Shown here in pieces: positions 18,654-27,818 of a DNA stretch of 64,000 bases. Source of the DNA: Ramlibacter sp. (lineage in GTDB: Bacteria; Pseudomonadota; Gammaproteobacteria; Burkholderiales; Burkholderiaceae_C); the NCBI GenBank assembly GCA_016713005.1, contig JADJPY010000016.1, forward strand, positions 186,001 through 250,000, written 5' to 3'. Both the position numbers and the translations under genes were made by a program. Below the pieces are notes generated by a model, which made no database searches, was not told the origin of the DNA, and saw nothing but the letters and a program-made list of their open reading frames with translations. Numbering within the stretch: position 1 is the first letter of the stretch; each line of letters opens with the position of its first letter.

Positions 18654-20998
18654 CAGGTGTTCCGCCCGGGCGTGGGGACAGGCTCAGCCGGCACGGCGGC
18701 CAGCCTCAGGGCGTTGACCACAACCAGCAGCGACGAGGCCGCCATGCCCAGGCCGGCCAGCCAGGCCGGCATCCAGCCGGCCAGCGCCAGCGGCACGCTG
18801 ACGGCGTTGTAAAGCACGGCCCAACCCAGGTTCTGGCGGACCACGGACTGGGTGCGCCGGGCCTGGTGCAGCATCTGCGCGACGGCACCCAGTGCCTCGC
18901 CCAGGACCACGAAATCCGAACGCGCCTGGGCCAATGGCACCGCACGCCCAAAGGCCACCGACACATGGGCACCGGCCAGCACCGGCCCGTCATTGAGGCC
19001 ATCACCGACCATCGCCACCCGATGCCCGGCCTGCTGCGCCTCGCGCAGCGCCTGCAGCTTGTCCTGGGGGCTGCAACCACCGCGGGCCTGGTCGATGCCC
19101 AGCTCCGCGGCGACCCGTGCCACTGCAGCGGGCGCGTCCCCCGAGAGCAGGCGCACCTCGACGCCGGCCTCGCGCAGCGCCTGCACGGTTGCCCGCGCAT
19201 CGGCGCGCACGTCCTCGCGCAGTTCGAACGAGGCCATCCAGCCCTGCGCATCCGCAAGGTGCGCGGCGGGCTGGTCGGTTGCCACCGGAGGTATCCCGCA
19301 ATACGCCGAAGAACCCAGCCGCACCTCGCTCCCCACGGGTGACCCGCCCACGGGCAAGGTCAGCACCCCCTGCACGCCCTGCCCCGGCACTTCCCGGGTG
19401 GACGCCAGCGGATCAGGCGCTTCCAGCCCGGCGCGCCGGGCCCGGGCCACCAGCGCACGCGACACCGGGTGCAGCGAATGACGCCCCAGCGCGGCCGCCA
19501 GCGCCAGCGCCTCATCCACGGTCACGCCCTCGCGGGTGCGGATGGCGCCGGGCACAAAGGCATCGCGCGTCAGCGTGCCTGTCTTGTCAAACACCACCGT
19601 GTCAACCCCGGCCAGGGCTTCCAGTGCCTGGAGGCGGCGCACCAGCACGCCGCGCCTTGCCAGGGCCCCGGCGGACGCCAGCATCGCGGCCGGGGTGGCC
19701 AGCGACAGCGCGCAGGGACAGGTCACGATGAGAACAGCCACCGCCACCATGAGCGCCTGCCCCGGGTCCCGGCCCCACCACCAGGCGCAGGCCAGCGCAG
19801 CGGCGGCCAGCACCGCCAGCAGGAACGGTCGTGCGATCCGGTCGGCCAGCAACGCCAGTTGCGGCTTGTCCAGCGCCGCATGCTCCATCAGCGTCACGAT
19901 CTCGGCGTACCGCGTCTGCGGCCCGGTGCGCGCCACCCGGACCCGCACGGCGGCGGTCAGGTTGTGGCTGCCCGCCACCACGGCATCGCCCACACCACGA
20001 GGCACGGGACGGGATTCGCCCGTCAGCAGAGCCTCGTCAGCAAGCGTCGCCCCGGCCAGAACCTCACCATCCGCCGGGAAGCCCTCGCCAGGCAGCACCT
20101 GGATGATGTCGCCCGCGGCCAGGCGCCGCACCGCCACCCGCTCCAGCGTGCCGTCGGCGCGCTCGCGCTGCACGGTGTCGGGCAGGCGGTTGAGCAGCGC
20201 CTCCAGCGCACCGGCCGTGCGGTCGCGCAGCCGCAGCTCCAGCCAGCGGCCGGTGAGCAGGAAGAACACAAACATCGTGAAGGAATCGAAATACACCTCA
20301 CGGCCGAACACCCCCTGGGGCTCGAAGGTACCCAGGCTGCTGACGGCAAAGGTGATGGCCATGCCCAGTGCCACAGGCAGGTCCATGCTGATGCGGCGCT
20401 GGCGGATGTCGCGCCATGCGTTGGCAAAAAATGGTGCGCAAGAGAACAGCAGCACCGGCAGGCTGAGCACCCACGAAGCCCAGCGCAGGAGTTGCACCAT
20501 GTCGGGCGTGAAGTCGCCCGGGGGCGACACGTACGCTGGCGTGGCGTACATCATCACCTGCATCATGCAAAGCCCAGCCACCAGCCAGCGCCACAACATG
20601 CGGCGGGTCTCAGCCCGGCGGCGGTCGGTGGCCAGTGCGTCGTTGGCCGGCACGGCCTGATAACCCGCGCGCCGCACCGCATCCATCCAGCGCGAGGGCA
20701 CGGTCTGCCCCTCGCGCCAGACCACGCGGCCCCGGTGGCTCGCCGCGCTGACACTGGCGGACACCACACCGGGTTCGGCGCGCAGCACTTCCTCCAGGGT
20801 CAGGGCGCAGGCCGCGCAATGCATGCCCTCGAAGACCACGCCCGACTCCCAGCAGCCGCCCGTGGCTTCCCCCTCGGTGCCGGTGCGCCGGCTGAATGCG
20901 TCCCACTCGCCAGGGTCGTCCAGCGCGGCCAGCCCCGCGGCCATCCGCGCGGACGTGGCTGCCCCCGCTGACGGGAGGGACAAACTGGGGGCTGACAT
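18653..20998 (-). CDS. ccoI: Copper-translocating P1B-type ATPase CcoI/FixI
   Basis: A 781-residue P-type ATPase that exports Cu(I) for cbb3 oxidase. It has an N-terminal metal-binding domain with GMHCAAC at 58-64, the intramembrane CPC motif in VTCPCALSLATPAAM, the phosphorylation site DKTGTLTRD, and the hinge GDGLNDGPVLAGAHVSVAFG. The ATG at 20998 (MSAPSLSLPS) is preferred; the open frame extends upstream across an FNR box, so a longer start is unlikely. It is followed by ccoS in a one-base overlap. Confidence 0.94.
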   Translation of the reverse strand: MSAPSLSLPSAGAATSARMAAGLAALDDPGEWDAFSRRTGTEGEATGGCWESGVVFEGMHCAACALTLEEVLRAEPGVVSASVSAASHRGRVVWREGQTVPSRWMDAVRRAGYQAVPANDALATDRRRAETRRMLWRWLVAGLCMMQVMMYATPAYVSPPGDFTPDMVQLLRWASWVLSLPVLLFSCAPFFANAWRDIRQRRISMDLPVALGMAITFAVSSLGTFEPQGVFGREVYFDSFTMFVFFLLTGRWLELRLRDRTAGALEALLNRLPDTVQRERADGTLERVAVRRLAAGDIIQVLPGEGFPADGEVLAGATLADEALLTGESRPVPRGVGDAVVAGSHNLTAAVRVRVARTGPQTRYAEIVTLMEHAALDKPQLALLADRIARPFLLAVLAAAALACAWWWGRDPGQALMVAVAVLIVTCPCALSLATPAAMLASAGALARRGVLVRRLQALEALAGVDTVVFDKTGTLTRDAFVPGAIRTREGVTVDEALALAAALGRHSLHPVSRALVARARRAGLEAPDPLASTREVPGQGVQGVLTLPVGGSPVGSEVRLGSSAYCGIPPVATDQPAAHLADAQGWMASFELREDVRADARATVQALREAGVEVRLLSGDAPAAVARVAAELGIDQARGGCSPQDKLQALREAQQAGHRVAMVGDGLNDGPVLAGAHVSVAFGRAVPLAQARSDFVVLGEALGAVAQMLHQARRTQSVVRQNLGWAVLYNAVSVPLALAGWMPAWLAGLGMAASSLLVVVNALRLAAVPAEPVPTPGRNT

Positions 20999-21032
20999 GG
21001 GCGCAAGCGTACCGTTTGAGTCTGGATGGACC

Positions 21033-21046
21033 TTGATGCACATCAA
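21033..21046. promoter_or_regulatory. FNR box between ccoI and uspA
   Basis: TTGATGCACATCAA is a perfect FNR consensus. On the plus strand a -41.5 arrangement predicts a start near 21081, with TAAGCT at 21069-21074 as -10 box and uspA at 21102. On the minus strand the same rule predicts a start exactly at the ccoI ATG, so uspA is the better target. Confidence 0.85.
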
Positions 21047-21101
21047 GACCCGAACCATTGTGTCCCCCTAAGCTGACCCCACCAAACACAAGGAGATCGC
21101 C

Positions 21102-21545
21102 ATGTACCAACGCATCCTGGTCGCAACCGACGGTTCAAAGCTGTCGCGCAAGGCCGTCGACACGGCCATCGGCCTGGCCGCCCTGACCGGTGCAAGTCTG
21201 GTGGCCCTGAAAGTGGTGCCGCGTTACCCCCAAAGCTATTTCGAGGGTTCCATTGCCATGGCGCCGCAGGACATTGCCCGGGTCGAACAGCAATGGGCCG
21301 CCGAAGGCAATTCGGTGGTGGAAGCGGTCAAGGCCGCGGCCGGCGCCAAGGGTGTGACGGCGCGAGCCGTCACGGTGAAATCCGACCTGGTGGCCGAAGC
21401 TGTCATCGCGGCCGCCAAAAAGCACAAGGCCGACCTGATCGTCATGGCCTCACACGGGCGCAAGGGTCTCAAGAGACTGCTGCTGGGCAGCGAGACCCAG
21501 CACGTGCTGACGCACTCCAGCGTGCCCGTGCTGGTGTTGCGCTAG
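21102..21545 (+). CDS. Universal stress protein (UspA family)
   Basis: A 147-residue cytosolic protein of the UspA fold. It opens MYQRILVATDGSKLSRKAVD and ends with the nucleotide-binding-type stretch ASHGRKGLKRLLLGSETQHV and VPVLVLR. AGGAG sits 8 bp before the ATG. A perfect FNR box upstream predicts induction at low oxygen, in keeping with its place beside the cbb3 genes. Confidence 0.92.
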   Translation: MYQRILVATDGSKLSRKAVDTAIGLAALTGASLVALKVVPRYPQSYFEGSIAMAPQDIARVEQQWAAEGNSVVEAVKAAAGAKGVTARAVTVKSDLVAEAVIAAAKKHKADLIVMASHGRKGLKRLLLGSETQHVLTHSSVPVLVLR

Positions 21546-21554
21546 GTCGCAAAC

Positions 21555-22523
21555 TCAGGCGTCGGGCCGGATGCCCGAGGCCTTGGCCACCACGGCCCAT
21601 TTCTGCTGCTCGGACTTGATGAAGTTGGCAAATTTCTCGATGCTGCCACCGCCGTCTTCCGCGCCGTACTGGTCCATCTTTTCCTGCACGTCGGGCATGG
21701 CCATCACGCGGTTGATGTCGTCGTTCATGCGCTGCGCCATCGCGCGCGGCATCCGGCCTGGGCCCATCAGGCCGTACCAGACGGTGGCCTCAAAGCCGGG
21801 GAAGCCCGACTCGTCCATCGTCGGCACGGTGGGGTGGCCCTTGGCGCGCTTCAGACGCGTCTGGGCCAGCGCGATCGCGCGGCCGCCCTTGATGTGGGGC
21901 GTGGCCGAGGTCATGGTCTCAAAGCAGTAGTTCACCTGGCCGCCGATCAGGTCGGTCAGCGCCGGGCCGGAGCCGCGGTAGGGCACGTGCAGTGCAAAGA
22001 TCTTTGCCTGCTGCTTGAACATCTCCAGTGCGAAGTGCTGCGCCGAGCCGCCGCCGGCCGAGGCGAAGCTGAACTTTCCCGGGTTCTTGCGGCACAGCTC
22101 CACCAGGTCCCTGACGTTCTTGGCAGGCTGGTCGGCGTTGCACACCAGGATGTTGGGCGTCACGCCCACCATGCTGATCGGCACGAAGTCCTTTTCCGCG
22201 TCGTAGCTGAGCTTCATGCCCATGGCCGGGGCCAGCGCATGGCTGTTGATGTGGGCCATCAGGAGCGTGTTGCCGTCGCCGGACTGCTTGCTCACATAGT
22301 CCGCGGCGATGACGCCCGCTGCGCCCGAGCGGTTTTCGATCACGATGGACAGCTTCCACAGGTCGGTGAGCTTCTGCGCCATCACCCGAGCCAGCGCGTC
22401 CGTGCCGCCGCCGGGCGGGAAACCCACCACGATGCGCACCGGCCCCGCGGGCAGCGTCTGCGCCTTGATCATCGGCGCGGCCAGCGTGGCGCCCGTGGCG
22501 GCGATAAATGTCCTGCGTTCCAT
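21555..22523 (-). CDS. Bug/TctC family tripartite tricarboxylate transporter substrate-binding protein
   Basis: A 322-residue periplasmic protein. A signal peptide (about residues 1-24) precedes 'GPVRIVVGFPPGGGTDALAR', the Bug-family ligand loop, with 'SYDAEKDFVPISMVGVTPN' and 'ASAGGGSAQHFALEMF' further on. No TctA/TctB membrane subunits are nearby, which is normal for Burkholderiales Bug proteins. It lies 87 bp downstream of the aminotransferase gene on the same strand, separated by an interspersed repeat. The ligand is unknown; the neighbouring genes suggest a hydroxy- or keto-acid. Confidence 0.92.
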   Translation of the reverse strand: MERRTFIAATGATLAAPMIKAQTLPAGPVRIVVGFPPGGGTDALARVMAQKLTDLWKLSIVIENRSGAAGVIAADYVSKQSGDGNTLLMAHINSHALAPAMGMKLSYDAEKDFVPISMVGVTPNILVCNADQPAKNVRDLVELCRKNPGKFSFASAGGGSAQHFALEMFKQQAKIFALHVPYRGSGPALTDLIGGQVNYCFETMTSATPHIKGGRAIALAQTRLKRAKGHPTVPTMDESGFPGFEATVWYGLMGPGRMPRAMAQRMNDDINRVMAMPDVQEKMDQYGAEDGGGSIEKFANFIKSEQQKWAVVAKASGIRPDA

Positions 22524-22543
22524 GTCCTGTCTCCTTTTTATGT

Positions 22544-22600
22544 GCCAAATCGGGCTCCAGCCCCCGTGGATACTGGTTGTCCCACTATCAAAATCATAGC
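22544..22600 (-). repeat. Interspersed repeat copy 4 (intergenic)
   Basis: Minus-strand element: stem GCTATGATTTTGATAG, spacer, then GGGGGCTGGAGCCCGATTTGGC. It fills most of the gap between the aminotransferase and Bug genes. Confidence 0.85.
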
Positions 22601-22610
22601 AACTTAGCGC

Positions 22611-23855
22611 TCAGGCCGCCCTCTGCAACGACTGGGGTGCCGGGTGCCCGGCAAAAAAGTCCATTGCCGCCTGCACGCCCGAGCCCGCCAGCCGCACGCC
22701 CGCGAGCTTGAGACCCATCTCGCAGCCCGCCAGCGCGCCCATCAGCGTCAGGTCGTTGCAGTCGCCCAGATGGCCAATGCGGAACATCCGCCCCTTGACC
22801 TTGCCCAGACCCGTGCCCAGCGAGCAGTCAAATCGCTCATGGATCAGCTTGCGCACCGCATCCGCGTCCACGCCCTCGGGCATGATCACGCCGGTCAGCA
22901 CGGGCGAGTACACCGACGCGTCGGCGCACTGGATCTCCAGCCCCCAGGCCCGCACGGCGGCGCGCACGCCCTCGCCCCAGCGCTGGTGGCGCGCGAACGT
23001 GCCCTCCAGCCCGCCATGGCGCTCATCCAGCAGCATGTCGCAGGCCTCGCTCAGGCCGTAGAGCAGGTTGGTGTTGGGTGTGTAGGGCCAATAGCCCGAC
23101 TTGTTCATCTCGATGATCTCGTCCCAGGCCCAGAAGGCCTTGGGGAGCTTCGCGGTCCGGCTGGCCTCGATGGCTTTGGGCGAAAGCGCATTGAAGCTCA
23201 TGCCCGGGGGCAGCATCAGGCCCTTTTGCGAGCCACTGACTGTCACGTCCACACCCCAGGCGTCATGGCGGTACTCGGCGCTGGCCAGACCGGAAATGCT
23301 GTCCACCATCAGCAGCGCCGGGTGCTTTGCCGCATCGATCGCGCGGCGCACGGCGGCGATGTTGCTCGTCACGCCGGTGGACGTCTCGTTGTGCACCACG
23401 CACACCGCCTTGATCGCGTGCTGGGTGTCGGCCTTGAGCCGCGCCTCGATCAGGTCCGCCTGCACGCCCCGGCGCCAGCTGGCCGGCACGCCGTGCTCGG
23501 CGCCTGGCAGCGCAAGGAATTCGGTCTTCAGGCCCAGCCGCGTCGCCAGCCGCTGCCACAACGAAGCAAAGTGCCCGGTCTCGTACATCAGCACGGTGTC
23601 GCCCGGGCTCAGCACGTTGGCCAGTGCGGCCTCCCAGGCGCCGGTGCCCGACGCGGGATAGATGATGACCGGGTGCCTGGTCTGGAAGATCCGCTGGATG
23701 TCGGCCAGCACCTTGCGGCCCAGCGCCCCGAACTCGGGGCCGCGGTGGTCAATGGTGGGCAGGCTCATCGCCCGCAGGATGCGGTCGGGCACGGGCGAAG
23801 GCCCGGGGATCTGCAGAAAGTGCCGTCCGGTGGGATGGAAGTCGAGTTCGAGCAT
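22611..23855 (-). CDS. Class V aminotransferase (alanine/serine-glyoxylate aminotransferase-like)
   Basis: PLP enzyme of 414 residues. Its N-terminus MLELDFHPTGRHFLQIPGPS and 'YPASGTGAWEAALANVLSPGD' are typical, and the PLP lysine lies in VTVSGSQKGLMLPPGM. Such enzymes move amino groups between serine or alanine and glyoxylate, or act on 2-aminoethylphosphonate-type substrates. The ATG at 23855 is preferred to one 48 bp upstream, which lies in the operator region. It is divergent from a GntR regulator and has a TTTTGCATACAAAA operator 29-43 bp upstream. Confidence 0.88.
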   Translation of the reverse strand: MLELDFHPTGRHFLQIPGPSPVPDRILRAMSLPTIDHRGPEFGALGRKVLADIQRIFQTRHPVIIYPASGTGAWEAALANVLSPGDTVLMYETGHFASLWQRLATRLGLKTEFLALPGAEHGVPASWRRGVQADLIEARLKADTQHAIKAVCVVHNETSTGVTSNIAAVRRAIDAAKHPALLMVDSISGLASAEYRHDAWGVDVTVSGSQKGLMLPPGMSFNALSPKAIEASRTAKLPKAFWAWDEIIEMNKSGYWPYTPNTNLLYGLSEACDMLLDERHGGLEGTFARHQRWGEGVRAAVRAWGLEIQCADASVYSPVLTGVIMPEGVDADAVRKLIHERFDCSLGTGLGKVKGRMFRIGHLGDCNDLTLMGALAGCEMGLKLAGVRLAGSGVQAAMDFFAGHPAPQSLQRAA

Positions 23856-23884
23856 TGAAAAATTCTCCGGCGAATGTCTGCATT

Positions 23885-23898
23885 TTTTGCATACAAAA
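23885..23898. promoter_or_regulatory. GntR-type operator 1 (TTTTGCATACAAAA)
   Basis: Inverted repeat TTTTG-N4-CAAAA, about 30 bp upstream of the aminotransferase ATG. It is identical to a second copy at 23959, 74 bp away (about seven helical turns). Confidence 0.75.
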
Positions 23899-23958
23899 TT
23901 CATTTGTCAAGGCATTTCCGGAAAAGTACTCGTGCCATTCGTTTTGACAGTTTGTCCT

Positions 23959-23972
23959 TTTTGCATACAAAA
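23959..23972. promoter_or_regulatory. GntR-type operator 2 (TTTTGCATACAAAA)
   Basis: Identical to operator 1 and only 8 bp before the regulator's ATG. The paired sites in a divergent promoter suggest autoregulation plus control of the aminotransferase, possibly through looping. Confidence 0.75.
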
Positions 23973-23980
23973 TATCCCCC

Positions 23981-24670
23981 ATGACCGCCGACATCATTTC
24001 CATTCCCCGAACCGCCCTGCACGAACAGGTGGCCACCCGGCTGCGCCAGATGCTGGTGGAGAGCCGGATCGCGCCCGGCGCCAAGCTCAACGAGCGCGAG
24101 CTCTCCGAAGTGCTCAGCGTCTCGCGCACGCCGCTGCGCGAGGCCATCAAGATGCTGGCGGCCGAAGGCCTGGTGGAGCTGCTGCCCAACCGCGGCGCGA
24201 TCGCGGTGGAACTGACCGAGGACGACGTGCGCCACACATTTGAAGTCATGGCGGGGCTGGAGGCGCAGTCGGGCGAGCTGGCTGCGCAGCGCATCACCGA
24301 CGTCGAGCTGGCCGAGATCCGCGCCCTGCACTTCGAGATGATGGCCGCCTGGACGCGGCGCGACCTGTCCACCTACTACCGCCTCAACGCGCTGATCCAC
24401 GGCGCCATCAACGCGGCCGCGCGCAACCCGGTGCTGTCGGCCACCTACCGGCAGGTCAACGCGCGGCTGCAGGCGCTGCGCTTCCGCTCCAACCAGGACG
24501 AGGACAAATGGAGGCGCGCCGTGCAGGAGCACGAGCAGATGGTCGCAGCCCTGGCCGCGCGCGACCCCGCCCGCATGCGCGCCGTGCTGGTGGCGCACCT
24601 GGAGCACAAGCGCGATGTGGTGATCGAGCAGCTGCGCAATGCCCGCCCCGCCACTGCGCGCAAGGCCTGA
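23981..24670 (+). CDS. GntR family transcription regulator (FCD domain)
   Basis: A 229-residue FadR-subfamily regulator with a winged helix at about residues 8-70 ('LHEQVATRLRQMLVESRIAP', 'ELSEVLSVSRTPLREAIKML') followed by an all-helical FCD ligand domain whose metal-site histidines are likely in HGAIN and HLEHKRDV. It is divergent from the aminotransferase gene and is followed within 1 bp by the FAD/Fe-S dehydrogenase gene, so it probably regulates both. Confidence 0.92.
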   Translation: MTADIISIPRTALHEQVATRLRQMLVESRIAPGAKLNERELSEVLSVSRTPLREAIKMLAAEGLVELLPNRGAIAVELTEDDVRHTFEVMAGLEAQSGELAAQRITDVELAEIRALHFEMMAAWTRRDLSTYYRLNALIHGAINAAARNPVLSATYRQVNARLQALRFRSNQDEDKWRRAVQEHEQMVAALAARDPARMRAVLVAHLEHKRDVVIEQLRNARPATARKA

Positions 24671-24671
24671 C

Positions 24672-27600
24672 ATGAACGCTCCCCTGCCCCTGAGCGTGAC
24701 CCGCAGTGGCGCCCGAGGCGCCTACGACACCGTCGCCCGCGCCAGCAACGAGGTGGCGGGACGCCTGGCCGCGCGGCTGGCGGCCGAAACCCGCGGCGAG
24801 GTGCTGTTTTCCCCGGCCGACCGGGGCCGCTATGCCACCGATGCCTCCATTTACCAGGTGATGCCGGTGGGCGTGTTCGTGCCGCGCAGCACAGACGACA
24901 TCGCCCTGGCCATCGACATCTGCCGCGACCTGGGCGTGCCCATCGTGCCGCGCGGCGGCGGCACCAGCCAGTGCGGCCAGACGGTGGGCGCCGGGCTGGT
25001 GATCGACTGCAGCAAGCATGTGCGCCAGATACTCGATGTGGATGTGGCCGCGCGCACCGCCGTCGTCGAGCCCGGGCTGGTGCTGGATCACCTGAACGCC
25101 GCGCTCAAACCCCACGGCCTGTGGTACCCGGTGGATGTGTCCACCAGCGCGCAGGCCACGCTGGGCGGCATGGCGGGCAACAACTCGTGCGGCAGCCGCA
25201 GCATCGCCTGGGGCAACATGGTGCACAACGTGCTCGGCGCGCAGGCCTGGCTGGCCGACGGCACGCTGCTGGACTGGGGCCGTTTTGAGGCCGCCACGGG
25301 CCGGATGCGCCAGATCGGCGACGAGGTGCGCGCGCTGGCCGAATCGTTGCGGCCGGAGATCGAAGCGAACTGGCCCACCGTGCTGCGCCGTGTGGCCGGC
25401 TACAACCTGGACGTCTTCTGCAACCGCAACGAGCGCCCCTACACGGGCGACGGCAGCGTCAACCTGGCGCACCTGCTGGTGGGCAGCGAGGGCACGCTGG
25501 CGGTGACCAGATCCCTGACGCTTGCACTGTCCGAACTGCCGCGCGCCAAGGTGCTGGGCGTGGTGAACTTCCCCACCTTCTACCGTGCCATGGACGCGGC
25601 CCAGCACATCGTGCGCATGGGCGGTGCGGCACTCACCGCCGTCGAACTGGTGGACCGCACCATGATCGAGCTGAGCCTGCAGAACCCGGCGTTCGCACCC
25701 ACGGTGCGCACCGCGCTGTCGCCGCACATCAACCACGGCCAGCCCGACGCCGTGCTGCTGGTGGAGTTTTCCGGCGCGGACAAGGCCTCGCTGCTGCCGC
25801 AGCTGCGCGCACTGGTGGAACTGATGGGCGACCTGGGCCTGCCCGGCAGCGTGGTCGAGATGACGGACGACGCCGCGCAGAAGGCCCTGTGGGAAGTGCG
25901 CAAGGCCGGCCTGAACATCATGATGAGCCTGAAGGGCGACGGCAAGCCGGTCAGCTTCATCGAGGACTGCGCCGTGCCGCTGGAGCACCTGGCCGAGTAC
26001 ACCGACGCGCTGACGCAGGTGTTCCGCCGCCACGGCAGCAAGGGCACCTGGTATGCCCATGCGTCGGTGGGCACGCTGCATGTGCGCCCCATCCTGGACA
26101 TGCGCCAGGACGGCCCCCAGGGCGGCGCCGCACGCATGCGCGCCATCGCCAATGAGGCGTCCGAGCTGGTGCGCAAGTACCGCGGGGCCTACAGCGGCGA
26201 GCACGGCGACGGCCTGTGCCGCGGCGAGTGGATCCAGTGGCAGTTCGGCCCGAAGATCAACGACGCGTTCCGCGCCATCAAGCACTCGCTGGACCCGGCG
26301 GGCCTGCTCAGCCCGCAACGCATCGTCGACCCGCCGCGCATGGACGACACGCGACTGATGCGCTTCTCGCCCGGTTACCGGGTGATCCCGCTCAAGACCG
26401 CGCTGGACTGGCGCGCCTGGGATGTGCAGAACGACCCGGTCACCGAGAAAACCAGTGCCCCCGGTACGGGCGGCGACCCGGCACAGGGCCTGGCCAAGGC
26501 GGTGGAGATGTGCAACAACAACGGGCACTGCCGCAAGTTCGACGCCGGCACCATGTGCCCGAGCTACCGCGTCACCCGTGACGAGCAGCACCTCACCCGC
26601 GGCCGTGCCAACACGCTGCGGCTGGCGTTGTCGGGCCAGCTGGAAGGCCTGGCCCCGGCCGACGCCTTCACCAGCGAGACCGTGCGCGATGCGATGGACC
26701 TGTGCGTGGGCTGCAAGGGCTGCAAGCGCGACTGCCCCACCGGCGTGGACATGGCGCGCATGAAGGTCGAGTTCCTGCACCACTACAAGGCGCGCCACGG
26801 CCACACGCTGAAAGACCGCCTCATTGCCCACCTGCCCGACTACGCCCACCTGGCCGCGCGCTTTGCCCCCGTCCTGAACCTGCGCGACCGCATCCCCGGC
26901 CTGGCCTGGCTGAGCGAACGGATGTTGGGCCTCTCCGCACGGCGCACCCTGCCGCAGTGGCGCACCCGCACCTTCTTCAATGCCGAGCACGCCGGCGCCA
27001 CGCGCGAGGAAGTGCTGGCCGCCGCCCGCCCCGCCGTCCTGTTTGTGGACACTTTCAACGGCACCTTCGAGCCCGGCAACGCCGCCAGCGCACTGCGCGT
27101 GCTGCAGGCCGCCGGCTATACGGTGCATGTGGCCTCGCGCAGCGACGGCCAGGCGCGCCACCTGTGCTGCGGGCGCACCTTTCTGGCCGGCGGCATGGTG
27201 GAAGAGGCGCGAGTTCGTGCGCGGGAGCTGGTGGACCACCTGCTGCCGTTTGCCCAGCGCGGCATCGCCATCGTCGGGCTGGAGCCCAGCTGCCTGCTGA
27301 CGCTGCGCGACGAAGCGCTGGCCCTGGGCCTGGGCGAGAGCGCGCAGACCGTGGCCGCTCAGGCCCTGCTGTTTGAGGAATTCCTTGCCCGCGAGGCCGC
27401 GGCCGGGCGCCTGGCCGCCCTCACCGCCCGCCTGTCACCGCTGGAAGCGCCGCTGCTGGTGCATGGCCACTGCCACCAGAAGGCGTTTGGCGCCATCAGC
27501 CCGGTGCTGGAAGTGCTGCGCCTGATCCCGCAGGCCAAACCCGAGCTGATCGAAAGCAGCTGTTGCGGCATGGCGGGCAGCTTCGGCTACGAAGCCACGC

Positions 27601-27770
27601 ACCATGACGTGTCCATGCAGATGGCCGAGCTGAGCCTGCTGCCCGCCGTGCGCGCGCAGCCCGGCGCGGTGGTGGTGGCCGACGGCACCAGCTGCCGCCA
27701 CCAGATCCACGACGGTGCGCAGCGCGAGGCGGTGCATGTGGCCGTGCTGCTGGCGCGGCAGTTGCGGTAA
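24672..27770 (+). CDS. FAD-linked 2-hydroxyacid dehydrogenase fused to Fe-S/CCG domains
   Basis: A 1032-residue fusion resembling GlcD+GlcF or D-lactate dehydrogenase (D-LDH2/Dld-II type). An FAD-binding type 4 domain (about residues 50-220, 'VPIVPRGGGTSQCGQTVGAG') is followed by an FAD-oxidase C domain, two ferredoxin-like clusters (CNNNGHCRKFDAGTMCP near 614 and CVGCKGCKRDCP near 678), and two CCG segments (HGHCHQKAF near 932, SSCCGMAGSFG near 963). It probably oxidises a 2-hydroxyacid and passes electrons to the quinone pool. The start is ATG 24672, right after the gntR stop. With the aminotransferase and Bug protein next door the pathway may be glycolate/glycerate-like, but this is inference. 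Confidence 0.88.
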   Translation: MNAPLPLSVTRSGARGAYDTVARASNEVAGRLAARLAAETRGEVLFSPADRGRYATDASIYQVMPVGVFVPRSTDDIALAIDICRDLGVPIVPRGGGTSQCGQTVGAGLVIDCSKHVRQILDVDVAARTAVVEPGLVLDHLNAALKPHGLWYPVDVSTSAQATLGGMAGNNSCGSRSIAWGNMVHNVLGAQAWLADGTLLDWGRFEAATGRMRQIGDEVRALAESLRPEIEANWPTVLRRVAGYNLDVFCNRNERPYTGDGSVNLAHLLVGSEGTLAVTRSLTLALSELPRAKVLGVVNFPTFYRAMDAAQHIVRMGGAALTAVELVDRTMIELSLQNPAFAPTVRTALSPHINHGQPDAVLLVEFSGADKASLLPQLRALVELMGDLGLPGSVVEMTDDAAQKALWEVRKAGLNIMMSLKGDGKPVSFIEDCAVPLEHLAEYTDALTQVFRRHGSKGTWYAHASVGTLHVRPILDMRQDGPQGGAARMRAIANEASELVRKYRGAYSGEHGDGLCRGEWIQWQFGPKINDAFRAIKHSLDPAGLLSPQRIVDPPRMDDTRLMRFSPGYRVIPLKTALDWRAWDVQNDPVTEKTSAPGTGGDPAQGLAKAVEMCNNNGHCRKFDAGTMCPSYRVTRDEQHLTRGRANTLRLALSGQLEGLAPADAFTSETVRDAMDLCVGCKGCKRDCPTGVDMARMKVEFLHHYKARHGHTLKDRLIAHLPDYAHLAARFAPVLNLRDRIPGLAWLSERMLGLSARRTLPQWRTRTFFNAEHAGATREEVLAAARPAVLFVDTFNGTFEPGNAASALRVLQAAGYTVHVASRSDGQARHLCCGRTFLAGGMVEEARVRARELVDHLLPFAQRGIAIVGLEPSCLLTLRDEALALGLGESAQTVAAQALLFEEFLAREAAAGRLAALTARLSPLEAPLLVHGHCHQKAFGAISPVLEVLRLIPQAKPELIESSCCGMAGSFGYEATHHDVSMQMAELSLLPAVRAQPGAVVVADGTSCRHQIHDGAQREAVHVAVLLARQLR

Positions 27771-27818
27771 ATCCCGACGGGTCTTGCCAAATATTGCCAA
27801 AACCCCTACGCTTGACCC

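Noticed and set aside
21033..21046. FNR box assigned mainly to ccoI
   Set aside because: The spacing would make the ccoI transcript leaderless; it fits uspA better, though both may be affected.
24456..27239. A 927-residue open frame on the minus strand
   Set aside because: It is antisense to the FAD/Fe-S dehydrogenase gene, has histidine/arginine/valine-rich composition typical of GC-rich shadows, and matches no family.
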